Below, piece after piece: positions 1-11,146 of a stretch of DNA of 64,000 nt. Position 1 is the first letter of the stretch; each line of letters starts with the position of its first letter. The translations under genes were made by a program, and so were the position numbers. Under the pieces are notes generated by a model. It had not been told where the DNA came from and searched no databases. It saw only the letters and a list, made by a program, of their open reading frames with translations. Origin of the DNA: Jiangella aurantiaca (GTDB lineage Bacteria > Actinomycetota > Actinomycetes > Jiangellales > Jiangellaceae); assembly GCF_004349105.1 (NCBI RefSeq), contig NZ_SMLB01000021.1, positions 1-64,000 of the forward strand, written 5' to 3'.

Positions 1-2
1 AT

Positions 3-641
3 ATGACTAAGAGACAGGACGGTGACAGTGACGGCGAGACGAACCCGGACACCGGCGGCGTGGCCGAGGACTACACCGTCACGCTGACCTTCGACGACGG
101 CCCGCACCCCGTCTACACGCCGCAGGTGCTGGAGCTGCTCGAGGAGCACGACGCGATCGCCGTCTTCTGCATGGTCGGCCAGCGCGCCCGCGAGCACCCC
201 GAGATCGTCCGCCAGGTCGTCGACGCCGGGCACGCGCTGTGCAACCACACCGACACCCATGACGAGAAGCTGTCCGAGCGCACCCGCGAGGAGATCGAGC
301 GGCAGATCACCGAGACCGACGAGGCCCTCGACGACGCCGTCGGCGGCGACACCGAGGTGCGCTGGTTCCGGCAGCCCGCCACGTTCGTGCAGCCGCAGGT
401 CGAGACCGTCCTCGGCGACCACGGCCTGGAGCCGCTCGACTGGACCCTCGACCCCCGGGACTGGTCGCGGCCCGGAACGGAGTCGATCGTGCAGGACGTC
501 CTGGGCGGGCTGGAGCCGGGCTCGGTCATACTGCTGCACGACGGCGGCGGCGATCGCTCGCAGACGGTCGCGGCCCTCGACCAGATCCTCACCGGCCTCG
601 ACGCCGCCGGTTACCGTTACGTCCTGCCTGGAGACCCATGA
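3..641 (+). CDS. Polysaccharide deacetylase (NodB domain), possibly 5'-truncated by the window edge
   Basis: A 212-residue NodB-type carbohydrate esterase (CE4) domain that would remove N- or O-acetyl groups from cell-wall or other polysaccharides. Motif 1 is seen as TFDDGPHP (residues 29-36), the metal-binding motif 2 as HTDTH (residues 81-85), and the late motif as ILLHDGGG near residue 177. The fold ends at the stop, so the C-terminus is complete. The ATG sits on the third base of the window and no signal peptide is visible; the true start may lie upstream. The stop overlaps the next gene's ATG (ATGA), so the two are probably translationally coupled. Confidence 0.85.
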   Translation: MTKRQDGDSDGETNPDTGGVAEDYTVTLTFDDGPHPVYTPQVLELLEEHDAIAVFCMVGQRAREHPEIVRQVVDAGHALCNHTDTHDEKLSERTREEIERQITETDEALDDAVGGDTEVRWFRQPATFVQPQVETVLGDHGLEPLDWTLDPRDWSRPGTESIVQDVLGGLEPGSVILLHDGGGDRSQTVAALDQILTGLDAAGYRYVLPGDP

Positions 642-1117
642 CCCGCCCCGTCGCCGTCGTCGACATCGACGGCGTCCTCGCCGACGTCCAGCATCGCCTG
701 CACCACCTGCGCCGGCGGCCGAAGGACTGGGCCGGCTTCTTCGGCGCGATGGGCGACGACACGCCGTACGCCGAGGGCCTCGAGCTGGTCACGCTGCTGG
801 CGCACGAGCACGACGTCGTCTACCTCAGCGGCCGGCCGGAGCGCACCCGCGCCGTCACCCGGACCTGGCTGACGGGTCACGGCGCGCCGGCCGGCACGAT
901 CATGCTCCGCCCCGACGACGACCGCCGGCCGGCGCGGCTGTTCAAGGTCGGCGTCCTGCGGCGGCTGTCGGCCCACCGTGAGGTCGCCATGCTGGTCGAC
1001 GACGACCCCGCCGTCTGCGCCGCCGCCCGCGCGGCCGGCTTCACCGTCTACGAGGTCGAGTGGAGCCGCCCCGACCCGACGCTGTTCAGCGCCCAGGAGG
1101 CCGAGGGCCGCACCTGA
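638..1117 (+). CDS. HAD-superfamily phosphatase (polynucleotide-kinase 3'-phosphatase-like)
   Basis: A 159-residue HAD-fold protein. The nucleophile loop VVDIDGVLAD (residues 7-16) carries the DxDG signature, YLSGRPERT near residue 67 is motif 2, and LVDDDPAVC near residue 127 is the acidic motif 4. The size and the RPERT element resemble the phosphatase half of T4 polynucleotide kinase and related small HAD hydrolases. The substrate cannot be read from the sequence. It overlaps the deacetylase by 4 bp, so they likely form an operon that ends at the palindromic repeat just downstream. Confidence 0.75.
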   Translation: MTRPVAVVDIDGVLADVQHRLHHLRRRPKDWAGFFGAMGDDTPYAEGLELVTLLAHEHDVVYLSGRPERTRAVTRTWLTGHGAPAGTIMLRPDDDRRPARLFKVGVLRRLSAHREVAMLVDDDPAVCAAARAAGFTVYEVEWSRPDPTLFSAQEAEGRT

Positions 1118-1135
1118 AGGCCCGCCTTGCCCCGC

Positions 1136-1207
1136 GTTGATCTTGGAGTTGTTCGGCAGTTGCCGCCCGGAATGTCCGATAGATGGGCGAAGAACTCCAA
1201 GATCAAC
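1136..1207. repeat. 72-bp palindromic intergenic repeat, family A copy 1
   Basis: The arms at 1136-1157 (beginning GTTGATCTTGGAGTT) and 1185-1207 pair with only about two mismatches, giving a long stem-loop. The core GGAATGTCCGATAGATG is shared with copy 2 at 10099-10170, which has exactly the same length. Both copies lie between convergent genes, so they may act as bidirectional terminators, but the conserved loop suggests a dispersed repeat rather than a simple terminator. Confidence 0.85.
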
Positions 1208-1225
1208 GCGGCCGGCGGCAGCAGG

Positions 1226-1993
1226 TCATGCCAGGAGCAGAGCGGCCAGAGTCCCGATCAGCATCGGCGGGCCGAACGGCAGGCTCGTCCGCCGGCCCGC
1301 CCGCCCCACCGCCAGCAGCACGATGCCGATCAGGCCGCCGGCCAGGAACGCCAGGAACACGCCGGACGCGACCGTCGTCCAGCCGGCCCAGCCGAGCAGC
1401 AGTCCCAGCGACGCCGACAGCTTCACGTCGCCGAGCCCCAGGTCGGCCGGCCGGAGCAGCGCCAGCAGCAGGTAGAACGCCAGACAAGCGCCGGCCGCCG
1501 CCCAGGCCCGTCCGTAGGCGCCCCAGTCGCCGGTGAGGGCGGCGGCGACCGTGAGCCACGCCCCGGCCGCGCCGAACGCCGTCAGCGTCAGCCAGTCCGG
1601 CAGCAGCTGCGTGCGCAGGTCGACGTAGGCCATGGCGACGCCGAGCAGGCCGACCACGAGGTACGCCGGGAGGTCCTCCGGCGCGCCGGCCGCGCCGTCG
1701 CGGGCGAGCGCCAGCAGCGCCCAGACGGCCGCCGTCGCGGCCGCCAGCCAGGCGGCGAGCCGGGGCGCGGCGGCCAGTTCGCGGTACGGGATCGGCGTCG
1801 GCGGCCGGCCGCCCTCCACCCACTCCGGCGAGACCGGCTCCGCCTCCGGCGAGACCGGCTCCGCCTCCGGTGAGACCGGCTCAGGCTCCGACAGGACGGC
1901 GACCGGCGGACGGTCCGGGATCCGGGCGATCAGCTGCGGCAGCAGTGCGCCGGCGAGCAGCCCGGCCGCGGCCAGCACGAGCACCAGGGTCAC
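1226..1993 (-). CDS. Prepilin peptidase / A24 aspartic peptidase, short form
   Basis: A 255-residue polytopic membrane protein of the type IV prepilin peptidase family, the homolog of the gene found next to aroE in mycobacteria. The two catalytic aspartates are visible in YVDLRTQLLPDWLT and in GLGDVKL (the GxGD motif). The N-terminal cysteine and methylase domain of long-form PilD is absent. I start it at the GTG at 1993, which overlaps the aroE stop (GTGA). Residues near 33-50 form an acidic SPEAEPV tandem encoded by three 21-bp direct repeats at 1824-1886. No pilin gene is visible in the window, so its substrate is unknown. Confidence 0.8.
   Translation of the reverse strand: MTLVLVLAAAGLLAGALLPQLIARIPDRPPVAVLSEPEPVSPEAEPVSPEAEPVSPEWVEGGRPPTPIPYRELAAAPRLAAWLAAATAAVWALLALARDGAAGAPEDLPAYLVVGLLGVAMAYVDLRTQLLPDWLTLTAFGAAGAWLTVAAALTGDWGAYGRAWAAAGACLAFYLLLALLRPADLGLGDVKLSASLGLLLGWAGWTTVASGVFLAFLAGGLIGIVLLAVGRAGRRTSLPFGPPMLIGTLAALLLA
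1824..1886. repeat. Three 21-bp in-frame tandem repeats
   Basis: The unit TCCGGCGAGACCGGCTCCGCC occurs twice and a third, diverged copy follows (three to four changes). It encodes the SPEAEPV-type tandem between the first membrane segment and the rest of the prepilin peptidase. Slipped-strand length variation would stay in frame. Confidence 0.8.
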
Positions 1994-2823
1994 GCGTGGG
2001 CGCCCCTTGCCGCGAGCGCCGCCGAGCGCAGCAGGTCCACCGGCACATCGGCGCCGGTCATCAGGCGCAGCTGGCCGACGGCCTGGTGGGCCAGCAGGTC
2101 CAGTCCGCTGGCCACCGCGCCCCCGGCCGCCCGCCACGCGGCGGCGACCGGCGTGGGCCACGGGTCGTAGACGACGTCGAACAGCACCCGGCCGGCGGCG
2201 TCCTCGATGCCGGCGACCAGCGTGGGCGCGAGCTCGTCCAGCGCGCCCGACGGCGCGGTCGACACCGTCACCCCGGCGTCGGCGCAGGCGGGCAGCACCG
2301 CCCAGGGCGCCGGTTCCGCCGGGTGACCGAGCGCGGCCGCCACGGCCAGCGCCGACCCAGCGCGCGCGGCGGATCGGACGTGCACGTGCACTGGGCCGCT
2401 CTCCAGGAACGCCAGCGCCGCCAGCACGCTCGCCGCCGTCGCGCCGCCGCCCCACAGGCAGACCGGCCCCGTCACGTCGGAACCGGCCTCGCGCAGCGTC
2501 GCCACGACCCCGGGCACGTCCGTGTTGTCGGCATCCCAGCCGCCGTCGTCGCGGCGCACAAGGGTGTTCGCCGCTCCCACGGTCGCCGCCACGTCGGAGG
2601 CCGTCGTCGCGAGGTCGAGCGCCACCCGCTTCAGCGGCATGGTCAGCGAGAGGCCGCGCCACTCCGGCCCCAGCTCGGCGAGGAACCCGGGCAGCTCCCC
2701 CTCACTCACCTCGTGGGCGGTGTACTCCCAGTCCAGCCCGAGGTGGCCATACGCGGCGCGGTGGATCACCGGCGACAGCGAGTGCGCGATCGGCGACCCG
2801 AGCACCGCGCAGCGGGTCAGCAC
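1990..2823 (-). CDS. aroE: Shikimate dehydrogenase
   Basis: A 277-residue AroE that reduces 3-dehydroshikimate to shikimate with NADPH in aromatic amino acid synthesis. The substrate-binding motif SPIAHSLSP is at residues 10-18, the catalytic lysine is in LTMPLK near residue 65, the catalytic aspartate is in ADNTD near residue 100, and the nucleotide-binding loop reads WGGGATAAS, a variant of the usual GAGGAA. The GTG start overlaps the end of mltG by 7 bp and its stop overlaps the prepilin peptidase start, so the genes from ruvX down form a tightly packed operon. Confidence 0.92.
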   Translation of the reverse strand: MLTRCAVLGSPIAHSLSPVIHRAAYGHLGLDWEYTAHEVSEGELPGFLAELGPEWRGLSLTMPLKRVALDLATTASDVAATVGAANTLVRRDDGGWDADNTDVPGVVATLREAGSDVTGPVCLWGGGATAASVLAALAFLESGPVHVHVRSAARAGSALAVAAALGHPAEPAPWAVLPACADAGVTVSTAPSGALDELAPTLVAGIEDAAGRVLFDVVYDPWPTPVAAAWRAAGGAVASGLDLLAHQAVGQLRLMTGADVPVDLLRSAALAARGAHA

Positions 2824-3977
2824 AGGTCGCTCTCCCGGCAGTAGGCGTCCAAGATCTCCCGGTTGGCCCGGTGGTCCGCCTCGGTGACGGCGAACGCCGT
2901 CTCGCCGGTCTCCAGGTTGACCGCGACGAAGTAGCAGCTGCCGTCGCTGGACGGGTTGAGCGCGGCCCCCAGCGCCGCCTCGCCGGGCGACGCGATGGGG
3001 CCCGGCGGCAGGCCGGACACTCGGTAGGTGTTGTACGGCGAGTCGCTCTGACGCTGCTCCTGGGTCGTGTAGACGGTGGAGTAGTCGTTGAACGCGTAAT
3101 GGACGGTGGAGTCCATCTGCAGCCGCTGCTCGGGCACGCCGTTCGCCGCGCAGGCGCCGCTGAGCCGGTTGTAGATGACCTCGGCGACCCGGGGCATGTC
3201 CTCCTCGCGGCGCACCTCGCGCTGCACGATGCTGGCGACGGTGACGATCTCGCGCGGGGTGTAGCCGAGCGCGTCGGCGCGGCCGACCAGGTCGACGTCG
3301 GTCGCGGCCTGCTCGAACCGGGCCACCATGCCGTCGACCAGCGACTGCGCCGTGACGTCGCCGCCGAGATCGTAGGACGCCGGGAAGAGGAAGCCCTCGG
3401 GCTCGCCCTCGGCGTACTCGGGCAGCGTCGCGGCGTCGACGGCTGCCTGCAGCTCCTCGGCGGAGAACCCGGAGGCTTCCGCCAGCCGCTCGAGGGTCTG
3501 CTCGACGCGCAGGCCTTCGGGCAGCGAGACCCGCTCGCCGCCTTCGCCCGCGACCAGGGCGGCGACGGCGTCGGCGGCGCTCATCTCGCTGCGCAGCACG
3601 TAGTTGCCCGGCTGGATGGAGCGCGCGTCGGGGTTCTGGTCGGCGGCGGCGATGAAGGCGTCCTGGCTGGCGACGACGCCGGCCTCGACCAGCGTGGCAC
3701 CCATGGCCCGCAGCGTCGCGCCCTCCTCGATGGTGACGGGGACCTCGCCCGTGCCCGGCCCCGGGTAGTCCTCGGGCTCGCCGAACAGGCCGTCGACGCT
3801 GTTGAGCACCGCGCTGCCGCCGTAGTAGACGCCGCCCAGCACCGCGCCGATGACGGCGAGTGAGGCCAGGACCGCCACGAACGAGCCGAACCGGCTGCGC
3901 TTGCGGCGGCGGCGCCGCTGACGCCGGGGACGGACGATCTCCTCCTCCGACGTGTCCGACGTGTACAGGTCACTCAT
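2817..3977 (-). CDS. mltG: Endolytic murein transglycosylase MltG (YceG family)
   Basis: A 386-residue membrane-anchored enzyme that cleaves nascent glycan strands and sets their length. A basic cytoplasmic stretch (residues 16-28) precedes one membrane segment (about 30-52). The YceG domain follows, with EGFLFPASY, the catalytic-glutamate segment ASIVQREV, LQMDSTVHYA and the closing SGLPPGPIASPG motif. It overlaps ruvX by 8 bp and aroE by 7 bp, in the usual actinobacterial order alaS-ruvX-mltG-aroE. Confidence 0.93.
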   Translation of the reverse strand: MSDLYTSDTSEEEIVRPRRQRRRRRKRSRFGSFVAVLASLAVIGAVLGGVYYGGSAVLNSVDGLFGEPEDYPGPGTGEVPVTIEEGATLRAMGATLVEAGVVASQDAFIAAADQNPDARSIQPGNYVLRSEMSAADAVAALVAGEGGERVSLPEGLRVEQTLERLAEASGFSAEELQAAVDAATLPEYAEGEPEGFLFPASYDLGGDVTAQSLVDGMVARFEQAATDVDLVGRADALGYTPREIVTVASIVQREVRREEDMPRVAEVIYNRLSGACAANGVPEQRLQMDSTVHYAFNDYSTVYTTQEQRQSDSPYNTYRVSGLPPGPIASPGEAALGAALNPSSDGSCYFVAVNLETGETAFAVTEADHRANREILDAYCRESDLC

Positions 3978-4431
3978 CGGTTACCGTCAGCACCTCTCCA
4001 GGCGGCTCGCCGGTCGTACGTTCGGCGTCCAGCGCATCTTGCAGGATCACCATCGCCGCGGCCTGGTCGACCGCCGGTCGTCCCGCGCGCGACGAGACAC
4101 CGCTGGCTCGCATCCCGCGCGCGGCGACAGTCGTACTCAACCGTTCGTCAACCATACGCACCGGGCATGGTGCCACATATCGGACCAAATCCGCACCAAA
4201 GGCCCGCGCGTGCGCGGCCGCCGCATGTTCCTTGCCGTCGAGACTACGCGGTAATCCGAGCACGATCTCGATCGCCTCGTACTCGTCGACCAGCTCGCGG
4301 ATCCGCCGCAGGTCGCCCTTCCCGCGGCGGACCGTCTCGACCGGCGTGGCGATCAGCCCGTCGCGATCACACGAGGCGACCCCGATCCGGACCGTCCCGA
4401 CGTCGACCCCCAGTCTGACGCCGCGCCGCAC
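3970..4431 (-). CDS. ruvX: Putative pre-16S rRNA nuclease / Holliday junction resolvase-like YqgF
   Basis: A 153-residue RNase H-fold protein of the YqgF family, which matures the 5' end of 16S rRNA in bacteria. Motifs seen are LGVDVGTVRIGVA (first acidic residue), IVLGLPRSLDG, MVDERLSTTVA and DQAAAMVILQ. I start it at the GTG at 4431 because AAGGA lies five bases upstream and the fold begins right after it; the open frame extends further but with no family similarity. It lies between alaS and mltG. Confidence 0.9.
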   Translation of the reverse strand: MRRGVRLGVDVGTVRIGVASCDRDGLIATPVETVRRGKGDLRRIRELVDEYEAIEIVLGLPRSLDGKEHAAAAHARAFGADLVRYVAPCPVRMVDERLSTTVAARGMRASGVSSRAGRPAVDQAAAMVILQDALDAERTTGEPPGEVLTVTDE

Positions 4432-4490
4432 TGGTTTCCTTTCCCTCGTGGGACTCGCCGCTGCCTGGGACCTCGCGGTCGGCCTTGGCA

Positions 4491-7166
<2,676 letters not shown>

Positions 7167-7168
7167 GG

Positions 7169-7471
7169 TCAGAACGTGCCTCTCGGGTGCTTGTGGAACA
7201 GGTCGTCGACGGCGTCGGGGTCGGCGACGCCGGGCTTGCCGGTGCCGTCGGGCGCGATGCCCAGGGCGTAGCGCAGCTCGGCGTCGCGCTCGGCCATGCC
7301 GGCGCGGACCTCGTCGGTGAACTCGCGGACGGCGTCGCCGAGGGTGCGCAGCCCGCCGGCGACGCGGTCGGCCGCGCCCTCCGGCGTCAGGCTCTCGGCC
7401 GCCTTGGTGAGCCGGCGGACCACGAGGACCCCGGCGGTGGCGCCGAGAGCGATCCAGAACAGCTTGCCCAT
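7169..7471 (-). CDS. DUF6167-like small membrane protein
   Basis: A 100-residue protein with one N-terminal membrane segment (FWIALGATAGVLVV), a helical charged middle and the tail HKHPRGTF. A small protein of this kind commonly sits between the DUF948 gene and alaS in actinobacteria; its function is unknown. I prefer the ATG at 7471 because GGGAG lies six bases upstream; a GTG three bases earlier would overlap the upstream gene by 4 bp. It ends two bases before alaS begins. Confidence 0.75.
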   Translation of the reverse strand: MGKLFWIALGATAGVLVVRRLTKAAESLTPEGAADRVAGGLRTLGDAVREFTDEVRAGMAERDAELRYALGIAPDGTGKPGVADPDAVDDLFHKHPRGTF

Positions 7472-7872
7472 CACCGGCTCCCGAACCGGCGGCGCCGGCC
7501 GCCGGCCGCGCCGTCGCGGCGGGACGCGATGGCACGGCGCACGCCGTAGGTGAACGCGGCCGTGCGCACCAGCGGGCCGCCGAGGGTCGCCGCGAACAGC
7601 GACGACATGGCGGCGACGTTGGTGGTGACGGTCTGCGCGTTCGACGTGATCGCGTCGATGCGCTGCAACTGCGCATTCGTCGAGGCGAGCAGCTCGTTCG
7701 TCTCGTCGACCGTGGTGGCGGTCTTCGCGACGTGCTCCTGGCGCAGATCGCGCACGACGAGGGTGAACTCGTCGACGGTGCGGCCCAGCTTGAGTATCGG
7801 CACGGCGAGGAAACCGACCAGCGCTACCAGGGCGGCGGCGGCCAGCAACCCGGCGATCTCGCCTACGGACAT
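7471..7872 (-). CDS. DUF948 membrane protein
   Basis: A 133-residue protein with an N-terminal membrane helix (about residues 5-27) and a long amphipathic helical region (TNELLASTNAQLQRID) typical of DUF948, then a basic C-terminal tail. DUF948 proteins are general actinobacterial and firmicute envelope or stress proteins with no settled biochemical role. In many relatives rpsD lies upstream; here it is not found, and an accessory block begins instead. Confidence 0.8.
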   Translation of the reverse strand: MSVGEIAGLLAAAALVALVGFLAVPILKLGRTVDEFTLVVRDLRQEHVAKTATTVDETNELLASTNAQLQRIDAITSNAQTVTTNVAAMSSLFAATLGGPLVRTAAFTYGVRRAIASRRDGAAGGRRRRFGSR

Positions 7873-8014
7873 GGGTGGAGCTGCCTCTCTTCGGATGGTC
7901 GTCTCAAGCGTCTGACCTTACCGCGCCGGACCACCCGGCGCGGTCACGACCGGGAGACGGCTGCGGGGCGGCGTGCGGCTGCTCGCCCAGGCATCGGCAC
8001 CATGTCCATGTCGT

Positions 8015-8593
8015 TCAGCGTAGGTCAGCCGCCCGGAGCCCGGCCAACGCTTTGTCCAGCGCCTTCGCCCGCGCGGCAGGGGTGCGGGCCTTCATCAGCG
8101 TCAGCAGGATCGCGTACCGGCCGCTCTTCGTGAGGGCGTCGAAAGCGGCGCGCGCGGCTCCGTCTGCGTCGAGTGCGGCCCTGAGGTCGCCCGGGACGGT
8201 GGCGGTGGCCTGCGAGGCGTACGCGGCGTCCCACCGCCCGTCGGCCTTGGCGGCGGCGACCTCGGCCAGGCCGCCGGGGCGCATCCGGCCGGCCGCCGTC
8301 AGCTCCTCGACCAGCGCGACGTTGACGGCCGACCACGGGCTGCCCTTGCGCCGCGGCGAGTAGCGCTGCAGGAAGTGCTGATCGTCGCCGCGCCGCCGGA
8401 CGCTGTCGATCCAGCCGTGGCACAGCGCCACCTCCAGTGCCGCGTGGATGGTGAGGCCGGGCGCGCCCTTCCGCGCGATGCGCAGGACGGCGCCGTCGGC
8501 GCTGTCGTGGTGCGCGGCCAGCCAGGCGTCCCAGCCGGCCGCGTCGTCGAAGACGAGCACCTCGCTCGTGACATGGGCCGATCGGCTATTCAT
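8015..8593 (-). CDS. YdeI/OmdA-family protein (bacteriocin-protection-like)
   Basis: A 192-residue protein with the YdeI signature: LRIARKGAPGLTIHAALEVALCHGWIDS in register with residues 46-73, the characteristic CHGWIDS followed by FLQRYSPRRKGSPWS. The C-terminal lysine- and alanine-rich helices are also typical. Members are widespread; roles in peptide resistance have been proposed for some but the biochemistry is unknown. Its ATG overlaps the stop of the upstream VOC gene by 4 bp, so the two form a pair. Confidence 0.8.
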   Translation of the reverse strand: MNSRSAHVTSEVLVFDDAAGWDAWLAAHHDSADGAVLRIARKGAPGLTIHAALEVALCHGWIDSVRRRGDDQHFLQRYSPRRKGSPWSAVNVALVEELTAAGRMRPGGLAEVAAAKADGRWDAAYASQATATVPGDLRAALDADGAARAAFDALTKSGRYAILLTLMKARTPAARAKALDKALAGLRAADLR

Positions 8594-9027
8594 GCGCCCG
8601 TCCCGTCCGCCATGGCCTTCCAGTGCGGGTTGTACATGAGGCCGATGATGTTGCCGAACGGGTCGACGACGGAGGCGTTGGCGAACCCCGCGGTACGGTC
8701 CACCCGCGGCTGGTGGACGCTGGCGCCCAGCTCGACCAGCTTCGCCAGGGTGCCGTCGAGGTCGTCGACGTGCCAGTTCATGACGGCGCCGCCCGGGGCG
8801 TCCGGCGTGGTCGGGTCGACCGGCGACCGCCATGCGGCGTTGATGATGCCGAACTCGTCCTGGTGGTCGCCGATGCGCCACTCGTAGTACCCGACCTGGC
8901 CGGACCGCGGGTCGGTGGCCTCGAAGTACGGCTCCCTGCCCAGCACCTCGGTGTACCAGGCCCGGGCGGCGGCCATGTCGTCGGCGTAGAAGTTCAGGGT
9001 GCAGAAGCCGCGCATTTCGACGCTCAT
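8590..9027 (-). CDS. VOC-superfamily (glyoxalase/bleomycin-resistance fold) protein
   Basis: A 145-residue protein made of two beta-alpha-beta-beta-beta halves. The first starts FCTLNFYADDMAAARAWYTE and the second starts VMNWHVDDLDGTLAKLVE and ends SVVDPFGNIIGLMYNP. Paired VOC metal positions are plausible but not certain. It may be a lactoylglutathione-lyase-like enzyme or a binding protein. It is transcribed divergently from the WYL regulator at 9123, which probably controls it. Confidence 0.8.
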   Translation of the reverse strand: MSVEMRGFCTLNFYADDMAAARAWYTEVLGREPYFEATDPRSGQVGYYEWRIGDHQDEFGIINAAWRSPVDPTTPDAPGGAVMNWHVDDLDGTLAKLVELGASVHQPRVDRTAGFANASVVDPFGNIIGLMYNPHWKAMADGTGA

Positions 9028-9083
9028 CGATCTCTCCTCTTGTGTGTGTGCTTGCTGGTGAGAACGACGTTATCGGTGGTTGT

Positions 9084-9098
9084 GGAACGTTCGGTTCC
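9084..9098. promoter_or_regulatory. Candidate operator between VOC and WYL genes
   Basis: A GGAAC-5 bp-GTTCC palindrome lies in the 95-bp divergent promoter region, 24 bp before the WYL regulator start. The position fits autoregulation and control of the VOC-ydeI pair. The arms are short and there is one copy, so this is a weak call. Confidence 0.35.
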
Positions 9099-9122
9099 TC
9101 AATTCGTGCGAGACTTCGTCTC

Positions 9123-10076
9123 ATGTTGGAGACATCGGTGCGGCTGCTGCGGCTGCTGTCGTTGTTGCAGGTCAGGCGCGAGTGGTCGGGCGCGGAGCTG
9201 GCGTCGCGGCTCGACGTGACCACGCGGACGGTCCGCAACGACATCGAGCGGCTGCGGATCATGGGCTACGAGGTCGAGTCGACGACCGGCCCGGCCGGCG
9301 GCTACCGCCTGGGTGCCGGGTCGTCCCTGCCGCCGCTGGTCCTGGACGACGACGAGGCGATCGCCGTGGCTCTGGGGCTGCGCGCGGCCGCCGCCGGCTC
9401 CGTCACCGGCATCGAGGAGACGTCGCTGCGCGCGCTGGCCAAGCTGGAGCGGACGCTGCCCTCGCGGCTGCGGCACCGCATCGACGCGCTTCGATCGGCG
9501 ACGGCGTCGGCGGCCGGCGTGGGCGCGCGGGTCGACGCCGACGTGCTGACGGCGGTCGCGGCGGCCGTGCACGGACGCGAGCAGCTGCGGTTCGACTACG
9601 CCGGCCACGACGGCACGGCCTCGGTGCGCCGGGTCGAGCCGCACCAGCTCGTTTTCACCGGGCGGCGCTGGTACCTGCTGGCCTGGGACCTCGACCGCGA
9701 CGACTGGCGCACGTTCCGGGCCGACCGGATCCGCCCCCGGGTGCCGACCGGGCCGCGCTTCACGCCGCGCGAGCCGCCCGGCGGCGACGCCGTCGCGCAC
9801 GTACTGCGCGGCGTGGGGTCGCAGGCCTACCGGGAGCAGGCCCGGGTCCGGCTGGACGCGCCGATCGAGGTGGTGCGCGACAAGATCACGGCGCTGGGCG
9901 GGCTGGTCACCGAGCTGGAGGACGGCAGCTGCCTGCTCCAGACCGGCGGCGACTCCTGGCACGACCTCGCCGGCTACCTCGGCAGCCTCGGCGTGCCGTT
10001 CGAGGTGCTGGACCCGCCGGAGCTGCGCGCCCACCTCCGCTCACTGGCCGAGCGCTACCTCGCCGCCGCCGACTGA
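9123..10076 (+). CDS. YafY-type transcriptional regulator (HTH_11 + WYL domain)
   Basis: A 317-residue one-component regulator. The N-terminal winged helix is seen in LLQVRREWSGAELASRLDVTTRTVRNDIERL (residues 12-42 region) with the usual wing TGPAGGYRLG. The WYL ligand-sensing domain contains RRWYLLAWDLDRDDWRTFRADRI, and a WCX-type C-terminal extension follows. I use the ATG at 9123 because the HTH begins at residue 4; an earlier in-frame start adds only unconserved residues. It is divergent from the VOC-ydeI pair and converges with the sensor kinase across repeat A copy 2. Confidence 0.88.
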   Translation: MLETSVRLLRLLSLLQVRREWSGAELASRLDVTTRTVRNDIERLRIMGYEVESTTGPAGGYRLGAGSSLPPLVLDDDEAIAVALGLRAAAAGSVTGIEETSLRALAKLERTLPSRLRHRIDALRSATASAAGVGARVDADVLTAVAAAVHGREQLRFDYAGHDGTASVRRVEPHQLVFTGRRWYLLAWDLDRDDWRTFRADRIRPRVPTGPRFTPREPPGGDAVAHVLRGVGSQAYREQARVRLDAPIEVVRDKITALGGLVTELEDGSCLLQTGGDSWHDLAGYLGSLGVPFEVLDPPELRAHLRSLAERYLAAAD

Positions 10077-10098
10077 CCGGCTGACCCCCTTTGGCCGA

Positions 10099-10170
10099 GT
10101 TGATCTTGGAGTTGTTCGGCAATTACGGTCCGGAATGTCCGATAGATGGCCGAAGAACTCCAAGATCAAC
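10099..10170. repeat. 72-bp palindromic intergenic repeat, family A copy 2
   Basis: Same length and layout as copy 1 (1136-1207). The outer arms GTTGATCTTGGAGTTGTTCG and their complement are identical between copies, the central CCGGAATGTCCGATAGATG is identical, and changes are confined to about eight positions, partly compensatory in the inner stem. It again lies between convergent genes. Confidence 0.88.
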
Positions 10171-10192
10171 CTCGTGCGGGGTCCGGCCGACG

Positions 10193-11146
10193 TCAGCAGC
10201 GCAGCGTCAGCACGGCGACACAGCCGTCGCCGTCCGGGCCGGGCGACGTCAGCGTCACGTCGCCGCCGTGGGCGAGCGCGATCTGCCGGGCGATCGGCAG
10301 GCCGAGCCCGGTGCCGTGGTGGTCGCTGCGGCCGCGCCAGAACGGCTGGAAGACGTGCGCCAGCTCGGCGGCCGGGATGCCCGGCCCGTGGTCGGTGACG
10401 ACGACCGCGACCTCGGCGCCGCGCCGCTCGACCGCGACGTCTACCGTAGAGCCGCCCGGCGCGTGGCGGATGGCGTTGTCGACCAGGTTCGCGACCGCGC
10501 GGCGCACCGTCGCCTCGTCGACCGCGCACACCGCCCGCGGCGGAGTCGTCAGCGTCACCGAGACTCCGCGCCGCTCTGCCAGCACCCGCGCGTCGTCGGC
10601 CACGGCGCGCACGAGCGCGGCGACGTCGGCCGGCCGGCGGTCGACGGTGCGGGCGCGGCCGCGTGCGTCGACGAGCAGCTCGTCGATGACCGCCCGCAGC
10701 CGGGTGGCGGCCCGTCCGGACCGCTCCAGCCCCTCGCGGTAGACCTCGAGCGTCGGCGACGGGTGTGCGAGCAGCACGTCGGCGTTCGTCGCCAGTACGG
10801 ACAACGGAATGCGCAGCTCGTGGCTGGTCTCCTCGATCAGCCGCCGCTGGGCATCGGCCGCGTGCTGGAGCCGCTCGTACATCGCCTCGTAGGGCCGCAC
10901 CGCCCGCCCGGCCCACCACCACGCCAACGCCGCGGCCGCCGGCGCCAGCGCCAGGACGGTCCCCATCACCCAGGGCGACCGCGTCTCCGACGAACCGCTG
11001 CTGACCTCGACGCCGTCGACGACCTCGGTCGTCGTGTCGTACTCGGTGACGACGGTGACGCCGAACAGCAGCAGCACGGGCAGGTAGATGGCCAGGAACC
11101 CGAGGACGGCCAGCCGCACCCGCAGCGACCGCCACCCCCGGCTCAC
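10193..11146 (-). CDS. Two-component sensor histidine kinase
   Basis: A 317-residue membrane kinase. It has two N-terminal membrane segments (residues about 12-32 and 60-85) around a short extracytoplasmic loop, then HisKA with the phosphorylated His in ETSHELRIPLSVL, and HATPase_c boxes NLVDNAIRHAPGG, VVTDHGPGIP and HGTGLGLPIARQI. The GTG at 11146 overlaps the response regulator stop by 4 bp. It should phosphorylate the regulator encoded just upstream; the signal is unknown, but the co-transcribed beta-lactamase-fold lipoprotein suggests an envelope signal. Confidence 0.9.
   Translation of the reverse strand: MSRGWRSLRVRLAVLGFLAIYLPVLLLFGVTVVTEYDTTTEVVDGVEVSSGSSETRSPWVMGTVLALAPAAAALAWWWAGRAVRPYEAMYERLQHAADAQRRLIEETSHELRIPLSVLATNADVLLAHPSPTLEVYREGLERSGRAATRLRAVIDELLVDARGRARTVDRRPADVAALVRAVADDARVLAERRGVSVTLTTPPRAVCAVDEATVRRAVANLVDNAIRHAPGGSTVDVAVERRGAEVAVVVTDHGPGIPAAELAHVFQPFWRGRSDHHGTGLGLPIARQIALAHGGDVTLTSPGPDGDGCVAVLTLRC

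Noticed and set aside
1632-3863. Plus-strand open frame of 743 codons over prepilin peptidase, aroE and mltG
   Set aside because: It is antisense to three clear conserved genes and has low-complexity Arg/Pro/Ala composition; such frames are expected at this GC content. The same holds for 4485-7271, 16954-18489, 20493-22325, 22262-24367, 42027-43724, 53709-56456, 56900-58591 and 61000-63339.
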